DNA of 50,843 nucleotides from Actinacidiphila oryziradicis (GCF_005047355.1 NZ_SUMC01000060.1:1-50843), one strand, 5' to 3'; counted from the stretch's first letter, positions 33,803-42,791 are shown. The notes: generated by a model not told the origin, from the sequence alone. A program made the numbers and translations.

Positions 33803-33990
33803 CGCGCTCGCTTCGCTCGCCTTGTCAGGCGCTGACCTTAAGCCTCGGGGTGCTCGCTGCGCTACGCACCCCACGCTCCGCCATCACCGCGGCTGTTGAT
33901 CTCCGGGGGCCCCGCCCCCGAACCCCCAGGCCAAAGAGGCTCCGCCCCTCTGGACTCCCGACGTGCGCGCTCGCTCCGCTCGGCGCGCAC
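33795..33990. repeat. Cluster of five GC-rich hairpins
   Basis: In under 200 bases there are five stem-loops: 33795-33803/33824-33832 (9 pairs, one G-U, over the exporter stop), 33847-33853/33866-33872 (GGGGTGC/GCACCCC), 33904-33909/33915-33920 (CGGGGG/CCCCCG), 33935-33939/33947-33951 (AGAGG/CCTCT), and 33963-33970/33983-33990 (GTGCGCGC/GCGCGCAC). Loops contain TCGCTCCGCTCG-like sequence. The first can terminate the exporter gene. Such strings of palindromes are frequent at borders of actinomycete plasmids and integrated elements, and this one marks the edge of the biosynthetic cluster. Confidence 0.65.
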
Positions 33991-34430
33991 GCGGTGCGTT
34001 GCGGGGGCGGGTTTTCTCCGAGACGGCGGGCCCGGTCTGCGTCGCGTGCGTGGTCGCGTTGGCGTTCGGCATCGCGGCGGCAGGTGGGCGAGCAGTAGAC
34101 CTGCCGGACGGTCTTGGCCGCGCGGAAGGTGCTGTCGCAGACCGGGCAGGTGCGGTCCTCCAGGGCGGCCTCGCTGGTGCGCGAGAGGTCTCGGCAGGTC
34201 TTGGAGCAGAAGATCCGGCGAGGGCTGGCATCGGTGGTGAACTCGCTCTGGCAGTAGGGGCAGGTCCGCTGGACGGGCGTGTGGGTGCGGTGGGCTTCCC
34301 GGCAGGTGCGTGAGCAGAAGACCTGGCGGCTGGAGCTGGCCTCGACGGTGAAGACGGTCTGGCAGCCGGGGCAGCGCCGGGCCATGTCGTTGTCGGCCTC
34401 ACTCGGATCGGGGGTGTGGTCAGGAGACAC
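33825..34430 (-). CDS. Triple zinc-ribbon protein
   Basis: Up to 201 residues from GTG 34430; an ATG at 34385 giving MARRCPGC is equally likely. Three tandem CxxC...CxxxC ribbons follow each other about every 32 residues: CPGC/CSRTC, CPYC/CSKTC and CPVC/CSPTC, each ending in a basic stretch. This looks like a nucleic-acid-binding or recruitment module. The last 60 residues are translated from the GC-rich hairpins and look random, so the original stop has probably been lost. It lies 60 bases downstream of the serine recombinase on the same strand, suggesting a shared element. Confidence 0.6.
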   Translation of the reverse strand: MSPDHTPDPSEADNDMARRCPGCQTVFTVEASSSRQVFCSRTCREAHRTHTPVQRTCPYCQSEFTTDASPRRIFCSKTCRDLSRTSEAALEDRTCPVCDSTFRAAKTVRQVYCSPTCRRDAERQRDHARDADRARRLGENPPPQRTACAPSGASAHVGSPEGRSLFGLGVRGRGPRRSTAAVMAERGVRSAASTPRLKVSA

Positions 34431-34490
34431 GGGCGTTCACGGCCCTCGGGGAGTATCCGAACGGAAATTAGCGGTAGCCGTTGACCCGGA

Positions 34491-35420
34491 TCATGGTCCG
34501 GTCGGGGCGAGGATGCTGACGCGGTTCTCGTACTCGCGGCGGGCCTTGCGCTGCGCCGGGACGACCCTCGGGCCCTGGGCGCCGTCGAGGGGCTGGCAGC
34601 GGGCGAGGAGCCCGCGGTGCACCGAGGGGACGGCGCTGACGCGCAGGGTGTAGCCCTGGCCGCGCCGTACGGTCACCCCGCGGTCGAGTGCGGCCCGCTC
34701 GGCGGGCTCCAACTCGGCGGCGCGGAGGAAGTCAGCGACCTTACCGGGCATGTCGAGGGTGACCGGCAGTTCCATGGCCGAGGCGTTCTCGTGGTCGGCC
34801 TCGGTATGCTCGGGCATGAGGTCGGCGACGGCGGTGCGGATGGCGCCCCGGCTGACCCCATGCTCGCGGGCCAGGGCGGCGATGGACCGGCCGTCCAAGT
34901 AGGCGTTGCGAACGGTGTCCGTCTTGGCGGCCGGGATGGCCGGGCGGCGGCCGCCCTTACTGCCCTTGGCCTCGGCGGCCCGCAGCCCGTCGTAGGTCAG
35001 CTCGCGCTGGAGGTCGCGCCGGAGTTCGCCGGCGGCGGCGAGGGTCTCCACCATGAACTTCACGGTAGAGAGCAGCTCGCCGGTGCGCGGGTGACGGGCG
35101 GTGATGTCCATGGCGGAGAACGCGCCGTCGTGGATGCGTAGGGCCAGCCGGTCGGCATGGAGGACGTCGAGCACGTCGAGGATGTGCTGGGTGCCGCGCA
35201 CCAGGCGGAACATCTCGGAGATGTGCACGGTGTCGCCGGGCCGCGCGTAGGTGAGCAGTTCCCGGAACTTCGGGCGCTGGAGGGGGTAGAGGCGGCTGGA
35301 GGTGCCCGGGTCCTCCTCGAAGACGACCGGGTCCTCGATGCCGGCCTCGTGAAGGACGAGGTTCTGCCGGGCGGTGGACTGCTGGTCGGTCGAGACCCGC
35401 TTGTAGACCAGGTTCGCCAC
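34491..35420 (-). CDS. Serine recombinase (resolvase/invertase family)
   Basis: 309 residues. The catalytic Ser is in LVYKRVSTDQQS (about residue 9), and the second catalytic box is ISEMFRLVRGTQHILDVLD, where resolvases have DRLxR. A Hin-like helix-turn-helix follows (SIAALAREHGVSRGAIRTAV, about 205-225). The last 85 residues are an extension not seen in short resolvases. The start is GTG at 35420, with GGAAGGG close upstream; a longer frame to 35537 adds an unlikely leader. It is probably the resolvase or integrase of a small element that also carried the zinc-ribbon gene. It seems intact. Confidence 0.85.
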   Translation of the reverse strand: MANLVYKRVSTDQQSTARQNLVLHEAGIEDPVVFEEDPGTSSRLYPLQRPKFRELLTYARPGDTVHISEMFRLVRGTQHILDVLDVLHADRLALRIHDGAFSAMDITARHPRTGELLSTVKFMVETLAAAGELRRDLQRELTYDGLRAAEAKGSKGGRRPAIPAAKTDTVRNAYLDGRSIAALAREHGVSRGAIRTAVADLMPEHTEADHENASAMELPVTLDMPGKVADFLRAAELEPAERAALDRGVTVRRGQGYTLRVSAVPSVHRGLLARCQPLDGAQGPRVVPAQRKARREYENRVSILAPTGP

Positions 35421-35666
35421 CGAAGGGCCCTTCCGTACGGAGGATCGGACCCTATCTGTCGTCAAAACCCTGTCAGCAATCACCATCGGATCTGATTGGA
35501 TTCGCGCCGCCGTGCACCCCGGATTGCACGGGTTCATTGGACGCGCGGGTCGCCTGTCGTCAAACGGTCGTTATCTTGAGCTCGGAAATGCTGTGCCTCG
35601 CTGACCTGGGGCGATGCGGTGAGGACAGCGTCCATGAGGCAGCTCACGAGGCTGCCCAGGGTCCTG

Positions 35667-36113
35667 TCAGCAGGGCCCGATCGTTGCCGAACCTCGACCT
35701 TGGCGGCGGGCCTCCGGGATGGGCGGGCTCTGGAGCCTGGCGGCGCGGAGGTCGCCGAGCGCGTGGGCGAGTTGTTCTCGGAGCTGGCGGTTCTCCTCGG
35801 TGAGGCGGCGGTTGCGTTCGTTGGCAGCCTCCAGGCGCCGGATGAGCGAAGCGTCGGAGGCTCGCTGCCGGGCCGGAACCGGGTCGGCGGAGGCTCGCTG
35901 CCGTTCGGTCCGCAGGCGTTCGATCTCGGCTCGCAGGTCGGGCTGGGTGTAGAGCCAAGATCTTGAGACGCCGGCGGCACGGGCCACGATGTCGAAGGTG
36001 ACGGCCGTGCCTGCGGCGTCGATCTCGCGCAGGGCCTTGATCGCCTTGGCCCGGGTGTACTCGTGGCGGTTGCCGGCCGCGGCGACGATATGGCGGGAGT
36101 TGTCAGCTCGCAT
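35667..36113 (-). CDS. DUF6262-like TnpC-type accessory protein of a Tn554-like element
   Basis: 148 residues: an N-terminal helix-turn-helix-like part (TFDIVARAAGVSRSWLYTQP) followed by a coiled coil (IRRLEAANERNRRLTEENRQ). This pattern is the small third gene that follows two tyrosine recombinases in Tn554-like elements of actinomycetes. It overlaps the end of the recombinase remnant upstream by 11 bases, in the normal order. It seems complete, but the rest of its element is mostly missing. It probably helps set orientation or specificity of transposition, as TnpC does. Confidence 0.7.
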   Translation of the reverse strand: MRADNSRHIVAAAGNRHEYTRAKAIKALREIDAAGTAVTFDIVARAAGVSRSWLYTQPDLRAEIERLRTERQRASADPVPARQRASDASLIRRLEAANERNRRLTEENRQLREQLAHALGDLRAARLQSPPIPEARRQGRGSATIGPC

Positions 36114-36625
36114 CGGACACCTCCGCTCCGCCGGGAGCTTCGTCGTCCTCCAGGGAAGCGATGATCCGGTCGAGGTTGCCGAGGGCCTGCTGGTTCATCT
36201 CGACGACGCGGAGCTGGCCGCGGGCCTCGGCCGCCGAGACGATCTGTAGGAGCTGTTGGCGCTGCCGCCGGTGCTGAGGCAGGAACTCCGGCGTCGTCAC
36301 GAACATCGGGCAGGTCTGGCAGGCATTGGCGTGCGGGCAGCTCTTCTGCACCGGCAAGCCGCAGAAGCCGTTGGGCAGGGCCTGGGTGACGCGGCCGAGA
36401 CGCTGTTTGGCCCAGGACGCCTCGGCCAACGGCCCTTCGGGGTCGAGGGCGACGACCTGGCCGGTGATGTCGACCTTGCGGGCCTGCTCCCAATGCCGAC
36501 GGATCGTGGTGTCGCTCAGCCGGGCGTAATGCGCCGTCATCATGTGGGAGTCGTGGTCGAGGATGCGGCGCACGACTTCCTGCGGGACGTCCCGGTTGAT
36601 CAGCCGTGTCCCCAGTGTTCGTCTT
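36103..36625 (-). pseudogene. C-terminal remnant of a Tn554-type tyrosine recombinase
   Basis: Only the last 170 or so codons remain. LGTRLINRDVPQEVVRRIL is the stretch after the His-x-x-Arg box, and DHDSHMMTAHYARLSD contains the His/Trp box and the Tyr nucleophile. A Cys-rich tail follows (CPHANACQTCPMF). Upstream of about 36625 the frame stays open but turns into unrelated sequence, so the N-terminal two thirds and the first Arg and His-x-x-Arg boxes were removed by a deletion or insertion whose breakpoint lies near 36620-36630. It cannot be active. It pairs with the TnpC-like gene downstream. Confidence 0.75.
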
Positions 36626-36930
36626 CTGTCCGCAGAGGGCGTGTGCAGATGCTCCCTTGTCGTCATTGAGCTGGCGGAGCTCGGAGGTCGCGTTTGCTGC
36701 CTTTGAAACAGGTCGTGTTGCATTCCGAGGGCATTGGCGTGATACAGATCACTCCCTCGTGATGGCCCTTGGGTTCGAGAAGGATGTGAGGGCGTCATCC
36801 CTGTTGCACATCCATCGTGGACAGGTGCTGCCCGCTGGCACACTGCTCTGCTCCGTGTGCGACGACGGGGCTCAGAAAGCGTGGTGGTGGAATGGGAGAT
36901 GATCAGCTGAACCGTCCGGGGAGGACCTTG
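36626..36930. other. Non-coding junction region upstream of GNAT gene
   Basis: These 305 bases run from the breakpoint of the recombinase remnant to the GNAT start. GC is lower than around it, open frames are short and unlike known proteins. It should contain the promoter of the acetyltransferase gene; GGAGG at about 36920-36925 is its ribosome site. Confidence 0.5.
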
Positions 36931-37497
36931 ATGACCATCACATTGCGGGTGGACGCGACATCGTCTGCTTCTGCGCTCTTCCTGCGCCCATGGAACGCTG
37001 ACGACGTCGAACCGCTGGTCGAGGTGTATCGCGACCCCACGTTGCGTCGTTGGACGAGTCTCCCTGTCGAGAGCACCGAGGACGCGGTGCGGTGGCTGGA
37101 TGTCCAGAAACGCGGCTGGGAGACCGGAGCACGGTTGAGCTTCGCAGTTCATGAGGATCAATCCGACACTGGTGAAAGCCGGTTGGCGGGCAACATGGCC
37201 CTGAAGAGGGCCGATCCCCACAGCGGGTCCGCCGAGGTCGGCTACTGGACGGCACCCCATGCCCGAGGCCGGGGGGTGGCCCCTCGTGCCCTGGAAGCCC
37301 TCACCGTCTGGGCATTCGACACCTTCGCGGTCGAAGGTCTGGAACGTCTCGAACTGCTCCACCAGGCGGACAACCATGCGTCGTGTCGCGTCGCGGAGAA
37401 GGCCCGGTACCAGTTTCACCAGGTTCTGCCTGCCCAGCCGCCCTCCTTCCCGAGGGACGGCCACGTGCACATACGACAGGCAGGTACTCGCGTCTGA
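36931..37497 (+). CDS. GNAT-family N-acetyltransferase (RimJ/RimL-like)
   Basis: 188 residues. The start LFLRPWNADDVEPLVEVYRDP, the strand AEVGYWTAPHARGRGVAPRA with the acetyl-CoA loop (RGRGVA), and ERLELLHQADNHASCRVAEK make a complete RimJ/RimL-type GNAT fold. These enzymes acetylate N-termini of proteins or amino groups of small molecules, sometimes giving antibiotic resistance. The ATG at 36931 follows a good GGAGG site. It sits as intact cargo between two broken recombinase elements, next to a MerR regulator on the same strand 109 bases downstream. Confidence 0.85.
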   Translation: MTITLRVDATSSASALFLRPWNADDVEPLVEVYRDPTLRRWTSLPVESTEDAVRWLDVQKRGWETGARLSFAVHEDQSDTGESRLAGNMALKRADPHSGSAEVGYWTAPHARGRGVAPRALEALTVWAFDTFAVEGLERLELLHQADNHASCRVAEKARYQFHQVLPAQPPSFPRDGHVHIRQAGTRV

Positions 37498-37559
37498 CAA
37501 CGGGAAGTAGCGGGAGGAAGTGTCAAGACTTGTGGATGAGGAGTGGTTTGCTGCTGGGC

Positions 37560-37600
37560 GCGGATGGGCTTGAGTCTCCAGTAGGAGGAGGCGAGAGGGT
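37560..37600 (+). promoter_or_regulatory. Candidate MerR-type promoter/operator
   Basis: Just before the merR start lies CTTGAGTCTCCAGTAGGAGG, about 37569-37588. It has a small inverted repeat (CTCC AGTA GGAG). MerR proteins bind inverted repeats inside over-long promoter spacers and often regulate themselves. The assignment rests on position and pattern only. Confidence 0.4.
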
Positions 37601-37606
37601 GAGGGC

Positions 37607-38545
37607 ATGGACGGCGACACGCTCTACTCGATCGGTGATCTGGCCCGGCGGACCGGGCTGACGGTCAAGGCCATTCGGTTCTACTCCGACTGCGGGATCG
37701 TGCCGCCGACTGACCGCAGCCCGGCTGGCTACCGCCTCTACGGCATCGAAGCCGTCGCACGCTTGGATCTCGTGCGGACGCTGCGCGACCTGGGACTGGA
37801 CCTTCCCACGATCCGGAAGGTCGTGGACCGGGAGATCTCGCTTCCCGAGGTCGCCGCAGCGCACGCCGAAGCACTTGCAGTGCAGATCCGCACCCTGCGC
37901 CTGCGGCGCGCGGTGCTGACGGCGGTGGCCAAGCGCGGCTCCACCCCTGAGGAGATGGATCTCATGCACAAGCTGGCCAAGCTCTCCGAGGATGAACGCC
38001 GACGTCTGATCGGTGATTTCCTCGACACCGCCTTCGGCGGCCTGGACGCCCACCCCGAATTCGTGGGAATCATGCGGTCGATGACCCCCGAACTGCCCGA
38101 CAACCCCGAGGCCGAGCAGGTCGAGGCGTGGGTGGAGTTGGCCGAACTGTCCCAGGACCCGGATTTTCGCGCCAGCGTGCGGCGCATGGCTGAGCACCAT
38201 GTGGCCGAGCGTGCCCACGGCGACACCACGGTCCTGCGCCGCGACCCTGCCACCATGGTCCGTGACCAGGCCGGCCCAGCCCTGGCAGCCGGCATCGACC
38301 CGGCCTCGCCCCAGGCCGATCCGGTCGTCGCGGCGGTCACGGCTCAATACGCGCACGCCTTCGGCCGCCCCGACGACGTCGACCTTCGGCGCCGGCTGTT
38401 GACCCGGCTGGAGACCGCGAACGACCCTCGCAGGGAGCGGTACCTTCAGCTGCTGGCAGTGATCAACGGCTGGCCGGCCCCGGAAAGCCTGGCGCCGGTG
38501 CTCGATTGGTTCATCCAGGCCTTGCGTGCCCGGATAACGGGGTAG
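37607..38545 (+). CDS. MerR-family transcriptional regulator
   Basis: 312 residues. Residues 5-75 are a MerR winged helix: YSIGDLARRTGLTVKAIRFY, SDCGIVPPTDRSPAGYRLYG, then the dimerisation helix. The remaining 230 residues form an effector domain without Cys pairs for metal binding and without a TipAS-type drug-binding signature that I recognise. The ATG at 37607 is the only sensible start. Its target may be itself and the GNAT gene upstream. Length and the charged C-terminus resemble multi-ligand MerR proteins of actinomycetes, not metal sensors. Confidence 0.87.
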   Translation: MDGDTLYSIGDLARRTGLTVKAIRFYSDCGIVPPTDRSPAGYRLYGIEAVARLDLVRTLRDLGLDLPTIRKVVDREISLPEVAAAHAEALAVQIRTLRLRRAVLTAVAKRGSTPEEMDLMHKLAKLSEDERRRLIGDFLDTAFGGLDAHPEFVGIMRSMTPELPDNPEAEQVEAWVELAELSQDPDFRASVRRMAEHHVAERAHGDTTVLRRDPATMVRDQAGPALAAGIDPASPQADPVVAAVTAQYAHAFGRPDDVDLRRRLLTRLETANDPRRERYLQLLAVINGWPAPESLAPVLDWFIQALRARITG

Positions 38546-38643
38546 CGGGCCGGTCGCGATGGGAAGGTATGTCCTCCGCGTGCCCTCCGGGGGCTGATCC
38601 ACAGACATCCGAGCATTGCTCAAGTAGCGGCCTGCCCGCGCTG

Positions 38644-39108
38644 TCAGCTGCATGATCCGATGGTGGTGATGCCGCGGGCGGTTGGGAGACGGGTGACGCG
38701 GCTGGCCGCGTCGGCGGTGCCCCGCAGGCGGATGATCTCGTCGTGCTGGGCTGCGAGCCGGGCGAGGGCCTGGGTGCGGAAGTCGGTGAGCTCATCGATG
38801 GTGCCCACGGAGCGGGCCAGTCGTTCCTTCAACGCCGTGACCTCGGCTTTCAGGCGTGCGATCTGAGCCTCTCGTGGGTCGGTGACCTCTCCGGCCTGCT
38901 GCAGGGCTTGGAGGCGGCGTTCGAACTCTTCGCGCAGGTGGGAGTAGGGACGGGTGCCGTAGAAGGCGGTGCGGTCCACGCCGGCCTCGATGGCAAGGGT
39001 CTTGATGTCGCATCGGCCGCCGGGCGGAATCTCGCCGCGCAGAAGCCGGTCCATGACGGTCCGGATGCGATTCTCGTTCTCAGCTCGCTGAGCTGCGGTG
39101 ATCCTCAT
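38644..39108 (-). CDS. TnpC-like / DUF6262-type protein of Tn554-like element 2
   Basis: 154 residues with an N-terminal helix-turn-helix-like segment (CDIKTLAIEAGVDRTAFYGT) and a long coiled coil (REAQIARLKAEVTALKERLA). It is equivalent in form and place to the protein at 35667 but clearly diverged in sequence. Its ATG overlaps the stop of the second recombinase (ATGA at 39105-39108). It is intact although the recombinase upstream is broken. Confidence 0.7.
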   Translation of the reverse strand: MRITAAQRAENENRIRTVMDRLLRGEIPPGGRCDIKTLAIEAGVDRTAFYGTRPYSHLREEFERRLQALQQAGEVTDPREAQIARLKAEVTALKERLARSVGTIDELTDFRTQALARLAAQHDEIIRLRGTADAASRVTRLPTARGITTIGSCS

Positions 39109-41317
39109 GCTGATTCCTCGTCAGGCACTGGGCTGCTGCTGGCGGCGTCGATCTCTAACAGGACCCGCTGGGCCCGTTCGTACTCGCTCTGCAGGCGGCC
39201 CTTCTCGGTCTTGCGGGTCGCGCCGAGACCGCCAAGGAAGACTTTGGCCTGGTCGGCGTGCTCGGCCCAGACGGGCCGGTGGCAGGGGTGGTGGGTGGCT
39301 TGCGGGCAGCGGGCGGAGTCGCACATCCCGACCAGCGGACGGTCGGCGTTGGGGGTGCCGGCGAGTTTCAAGCACAGGGCCCGGGAGGGATCGGTGAACC
39401 AGCAGTAGTTCGCGGCGCCCAGGTGCAGGGTCCTGGCGCGCTTGGTCAGCAGGTTGAGCACGTCCCGGTCACTGGCCTGGATCCGTGGTGCCCCAGCCGC
39501 CTGGGCGGTGTCCGAGACGAGCTTGCCGTCGACGTGGGCGAAGAACTCGCTCAGATCGCGAGCTCCGGGTCCGGCGGGCATGATGCCGTCCTGGTAGTTT
39601 CGGAACTCCTCCAGCACCAGCGTCAGGTTGCGTTCCTGTTCATGGCCGCTGACCTCGGCGAGGAGCTCGGCCTGGGCCCCGCCAGGGCGAGATGCGTAGC
39701 CCTAGGTCGTGGCCGTACTGACATGGCGTAGGTAGATCTTGGTCGCGAGCAGGCCGCCGGGCCGGTAGGCCATTTCGATGGCCAGCCGTCGTCGCAGCAT
39801 CCTCATGTTCAGCCGGTCCTCGGGGATCGGGGCAAGTCCCAGCCGCTGCCCCTCGGGCCCGTTCACCCACTCGCGGAACCACTGGTAGCGGGAGTTGAAG
39901 TGGAAGCGGCCGAACAGCGGCGCCCCGGGGACGGGGTCGTCGTGGAGTTGCTCGGCGAGTGCTGCGGCCCGGTAGGCGGTTTCGATGACGACCCATTCAT
40001 CGCGGACGCCGCCCAGCGGCTGGCCTTTGACGAGCTTGCTGGCCAGCCGGTAGCGGACCAGCCCTGGGCCGTACTCTTCGGGCGGGAGCCGACAGCCGAC
40101 CTGCAGTTCCATCAGTTCACTCGACCGCATCCCTGTGACCGCCGCCAGGGTGATCAGGGTCGCGGTGTGGACGATGCCGACCAGGGCGGTTGCCTGTTTC
40201 CGGTGCAGCGGCAGTGTCCAGGGAATGTTGCCCTCGCCGTCGGCCCGCGCGATGGGGACAGCGGAGCGGCCGAAGGGCCGCTCCGCCCCGACGGCCTTCA
40301 GCGTCGCCTCGGCCGGGCCGCGCAGGTGCGGCAGCCATGGCGAGTAGAACTGCCGAAACCCGGCCTGCCGGCTCAGGACGCCGAGCGCGATCGGAGTCAG
40401 CGGATCCTTCGCAGACCAGCCGGCGTCGATCCGGTCCTGGATATGGCGGTCCTCCAGCAACGGCAGTGGCTCGCCTGCCTGCTCGTAGTCGGCCAGCACC
40501 CGCGTGATCTCGGCGAGCGGGACCCTGGTGGTCGGCGTGAGCCCGTCCGCCCGGACCGACCAGCCCTGATCCGCCGTGCGGACCTGCTCGGCGAGTTCGG
40601 CCGCGTGCGGGCCGACGATGTCGACCATGTGCAGTGCTGCGGCCAGCAGCGGCTGCAGCACCGAATCGGGGGCCGGCGGTGTCTTGTTCTGCCTGACCTT
40701 GGTGTCCTCCGCGATCGCGGACGGGGTGGCGCCACCCCAGGGCCGCAGGCCGGCCGGGACGCGGTCGGCGGTGAACAGGTCCCGGTAGTTGAGCAGGTCG
40801 GTGACGATGAGCGCGGCGAGGCGCCGGGTGCCCGTGCCCCGTTCGCCCACGACGGCGCCGTCCTTGTCGCGCGGGTAGCGGCGATGGGCCAGGTAGGCGT
40901 CGCAGTCCTGGTCGGTCAGGTCTTCCAGGCTGGTCACGCCGTGTGCGGTGAGCCAGGCCGTGAACCGGATGAGCTCGGCGAGCCGGCCGTGGCAGGTACT
41001 CACATGGTGCGGGGCCCGGTAGGCCCGCGAGAGTGAGGCCACGCCTCGTGCTGCGGAGCGAGCAGGGCCATGACCAGTTCCTTGGCGACCAGCCTCCACC
41101 GCGGGTCGCCGATGTGGGTGAAGTGGAAGCGCCGGTGCTGGAGTGCCAACTGGACGGGGAGGCCGACGACCTCGGCGAGGTCCCACAAGTCGTCCTCGAA
41201 CAGGGGGCGCCGTACTCCTTCGGGGAGGGTGAGTCCGGCCTCGCGGCAGACATCGACGCCGGCGAACACCGAATCGCCGGACCTTGCCGAGGCGGTGAGC
41301 GTGCTGGGGACGGTCAT
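39105..41317 (-). pseudogene. TnpB-like tyrosine recombinase with a frameshift and an in-frame stop
   Basis: Full length would be about 737 codons. The N-terminal part runs in frame from ATG 41317 (MTVPSTLTA) to LLAPQHEA. Near 41035-41050 one base is missing, and the continuation VASLSRAYRAPHHVSTCHGR is in another frame. That frame holds the Arg box (LAAVTGMRSSELMELQVG) and the His-x-x-Arg region, and stops at TAG 39702-39704 in YLRHVSTATT. The same frame resumes with GYASRPGGAQAELLAEV and a Cys-rich tail to 39105, so TAG replaces a sense codon, probably GAG. Two independent lesions make it inactive. Confidence 0.85.
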
Positions 41318-42660
41318 AGTGTCGCCTCCTCGGGCCGCAGCGGCAGTTCCTCGTCGCGGTCCTCGACACCGGTGGCGGCGCTGGCCAGCACGGACGCCTC
41401 GAAGCGGTCCAGGACCTGGCCGATTCTCTGGGAGTAGGGGCCGAACACGGCCATGAACTGGGCGGCGGGCATCTGCTGCCACTGCCGGGAGAAGAACGCG
41501 TTCAACCGCAGCAGGTTGGCGGCGTGCCGGGGAGCGAACACCGCGAGCGGGCAGAGCAGACACACCCACGGCCGGGCCGGGCACGGTTTGCCCTTCGGGC
41601 CGTGCAGCCCGGACAGCTGGTCCGCGCAGGCCGCCGTGAACACATCTCGTTCTCCGCCGATGAGTTCGGCGATGACCGTGTCGTCCAGCTCCAGGGCGGC
41701 GACCAGCTGCGGGTAGTCCCGGGCCAGGGCGGCGGCGTCCTCGTCGGTGACCACGGTGGGAGGGTGGGCCCGGCGAAGCAGGTCGTGCTGGGCGTCCTCG
41801 ACGATCGCCTCCACCGCCCGCTGCTGGGACGCGGTCGTCACGGTGAGGTAGTGATCGCCCTCGACCTGCGGGCTGTGGTTGGGATCGATGGTCGCGCGCC
41901 CCTGTCCGCTCCAGGCCCGCCGGTCGCGCATCGCCAGATGCGTGGTGCGGATCCGCCCTCGGTGGACCTTCAATGCGTTGCCGTCGTCCCCGGTCAGACC
42001 TCGCTGGAGCGTCCACGCCTTGACGGCGTTGCGGTTGATCGGTCCGCTGAACACACCCGAGGTACCCGGCCGGGTCAGCCCCAGCCACAACTGGCGTGCT
42101 GTCGACGGTTCGACGTGGCTTCGCAGCAGTGCCGAGTGGGACAGCCACTGCTCCAGCAGCCGCACGGCCTTCTTCGGCAGGTTCAGGCTCTCGGCCGCGG
42201 TGCGGCCCTTCACGTAGGACAGCAGGATCGTCGCGTCCCCGGCCCAGTCGATGTCCTCGACCAGCAGGTCGTCGATGCCGTCGGGCACGATCCCGGAGTA
42301 GACGCCGAACAGCAGCCGGTAGGCGATCACCGTGCTCAGGTGCGGGAACAGCCCGGCGCTCGCCGCGGGGACACCGCCGCGCTTTTGCACCGTGTTGAGC
42401 GAGCACCCCAGGTGCTTGGCGACGCCCGGCGTCCCGACCGGACCCAAGCGGGCCAGCAGCCACGCCAGGTTCTCGCCCGTCCACGCCTGGTCGGTCGGGA
42501 CCGTGCCCCGGGCCGAAGCGGCCAGCACCTGGCGGTGGACGGCGTAGGACTCCTCCACGATCACACGGCAGCTGCGGCAGGCATTCAGACAGTTCCAATA
42601 CCCGACGTCACCATTACATGTCCGGCTCCGCCTCCAGCGCCAGGCAATCGAGCTCCTCAA
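41314..42660 (-). pseudogene. TnpA-like recombinase of the Tn554-like element, 5'-truncated
   Basis: The open frame gives 448 residues. YRLLFGVYSGIVPDGIDDLL and VEDIDWAGDATILLSYVKGR look like the Arg-box region of tyrosine recombinases, but the Arg itself is not visible; HRGRIRTTHLAMRDRRAWSG resembles a degenerate His-x-x-Arg box. A Cys-containing tail (CPARPWVCLLCPLAVF) follows. The first residues (MRSSIAWRW) are unlike the rest and coincide with other remnants on the plus strand, so I place the true break near 42610 and regard the start as lost. Its stop overlaps the start of the TnpB-like gene (ATGA at 41314-41317), keeping the A-B-C order of Tn554. Confidence 0.65.
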
Positions 42661-42758
42661 CCATGCGCTGGGTAACCTCGCCGAGGCCGGCGACGGCGAC
42701 GATCCGCCGCCTTGTGCAGCACCCGTCCGCTGACGTTGCCGTCAACTACTGCCGTCAA
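42618..42758 (+). other. Possible 3' end of a phage/ICE integrase gene with arm-type repeats
   Basis: On the plus strand, a frame ending with the stop at about 42722-42724 reads RQAIELLNHALGNLAEAGD before DDPPPCAAPVR, similar to the loose tails of actinomycete tyrosine integrases. Directly after it are two copies of TGCCGTCAA (about 42737-42745 and 42750-42758), a repeat often found between integrase genes and attP. The minus strand is also open here, so the coding assignment is weak. Confidence 0.3.
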
Positions 42759-42763
42759 GACCG

Positions 42764-42791
42764 ACGGGAGCCCCACTTACGGGGCTCCCGT
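42764..42791 (+). terminator. Rho-independent-like hairpin
   Basis: ACGGGAGCCCC (42764-42774) pairs with GGGGCTCCCGT (42781-42791) around the loop ACTTAC. It follows the possible integrase remnant and precedes the SUKH-like gene. There is no long T-tract, as is common in this kind of genome. Confidence 0.7.

Noticed and set aside
42764..42791. Possible tRNA or tRNA-derived att site
   Set aside because: Only one hairpin is present; there is no anticodon arm, T-arm or acceptor stem, so it is listed as a terminator.
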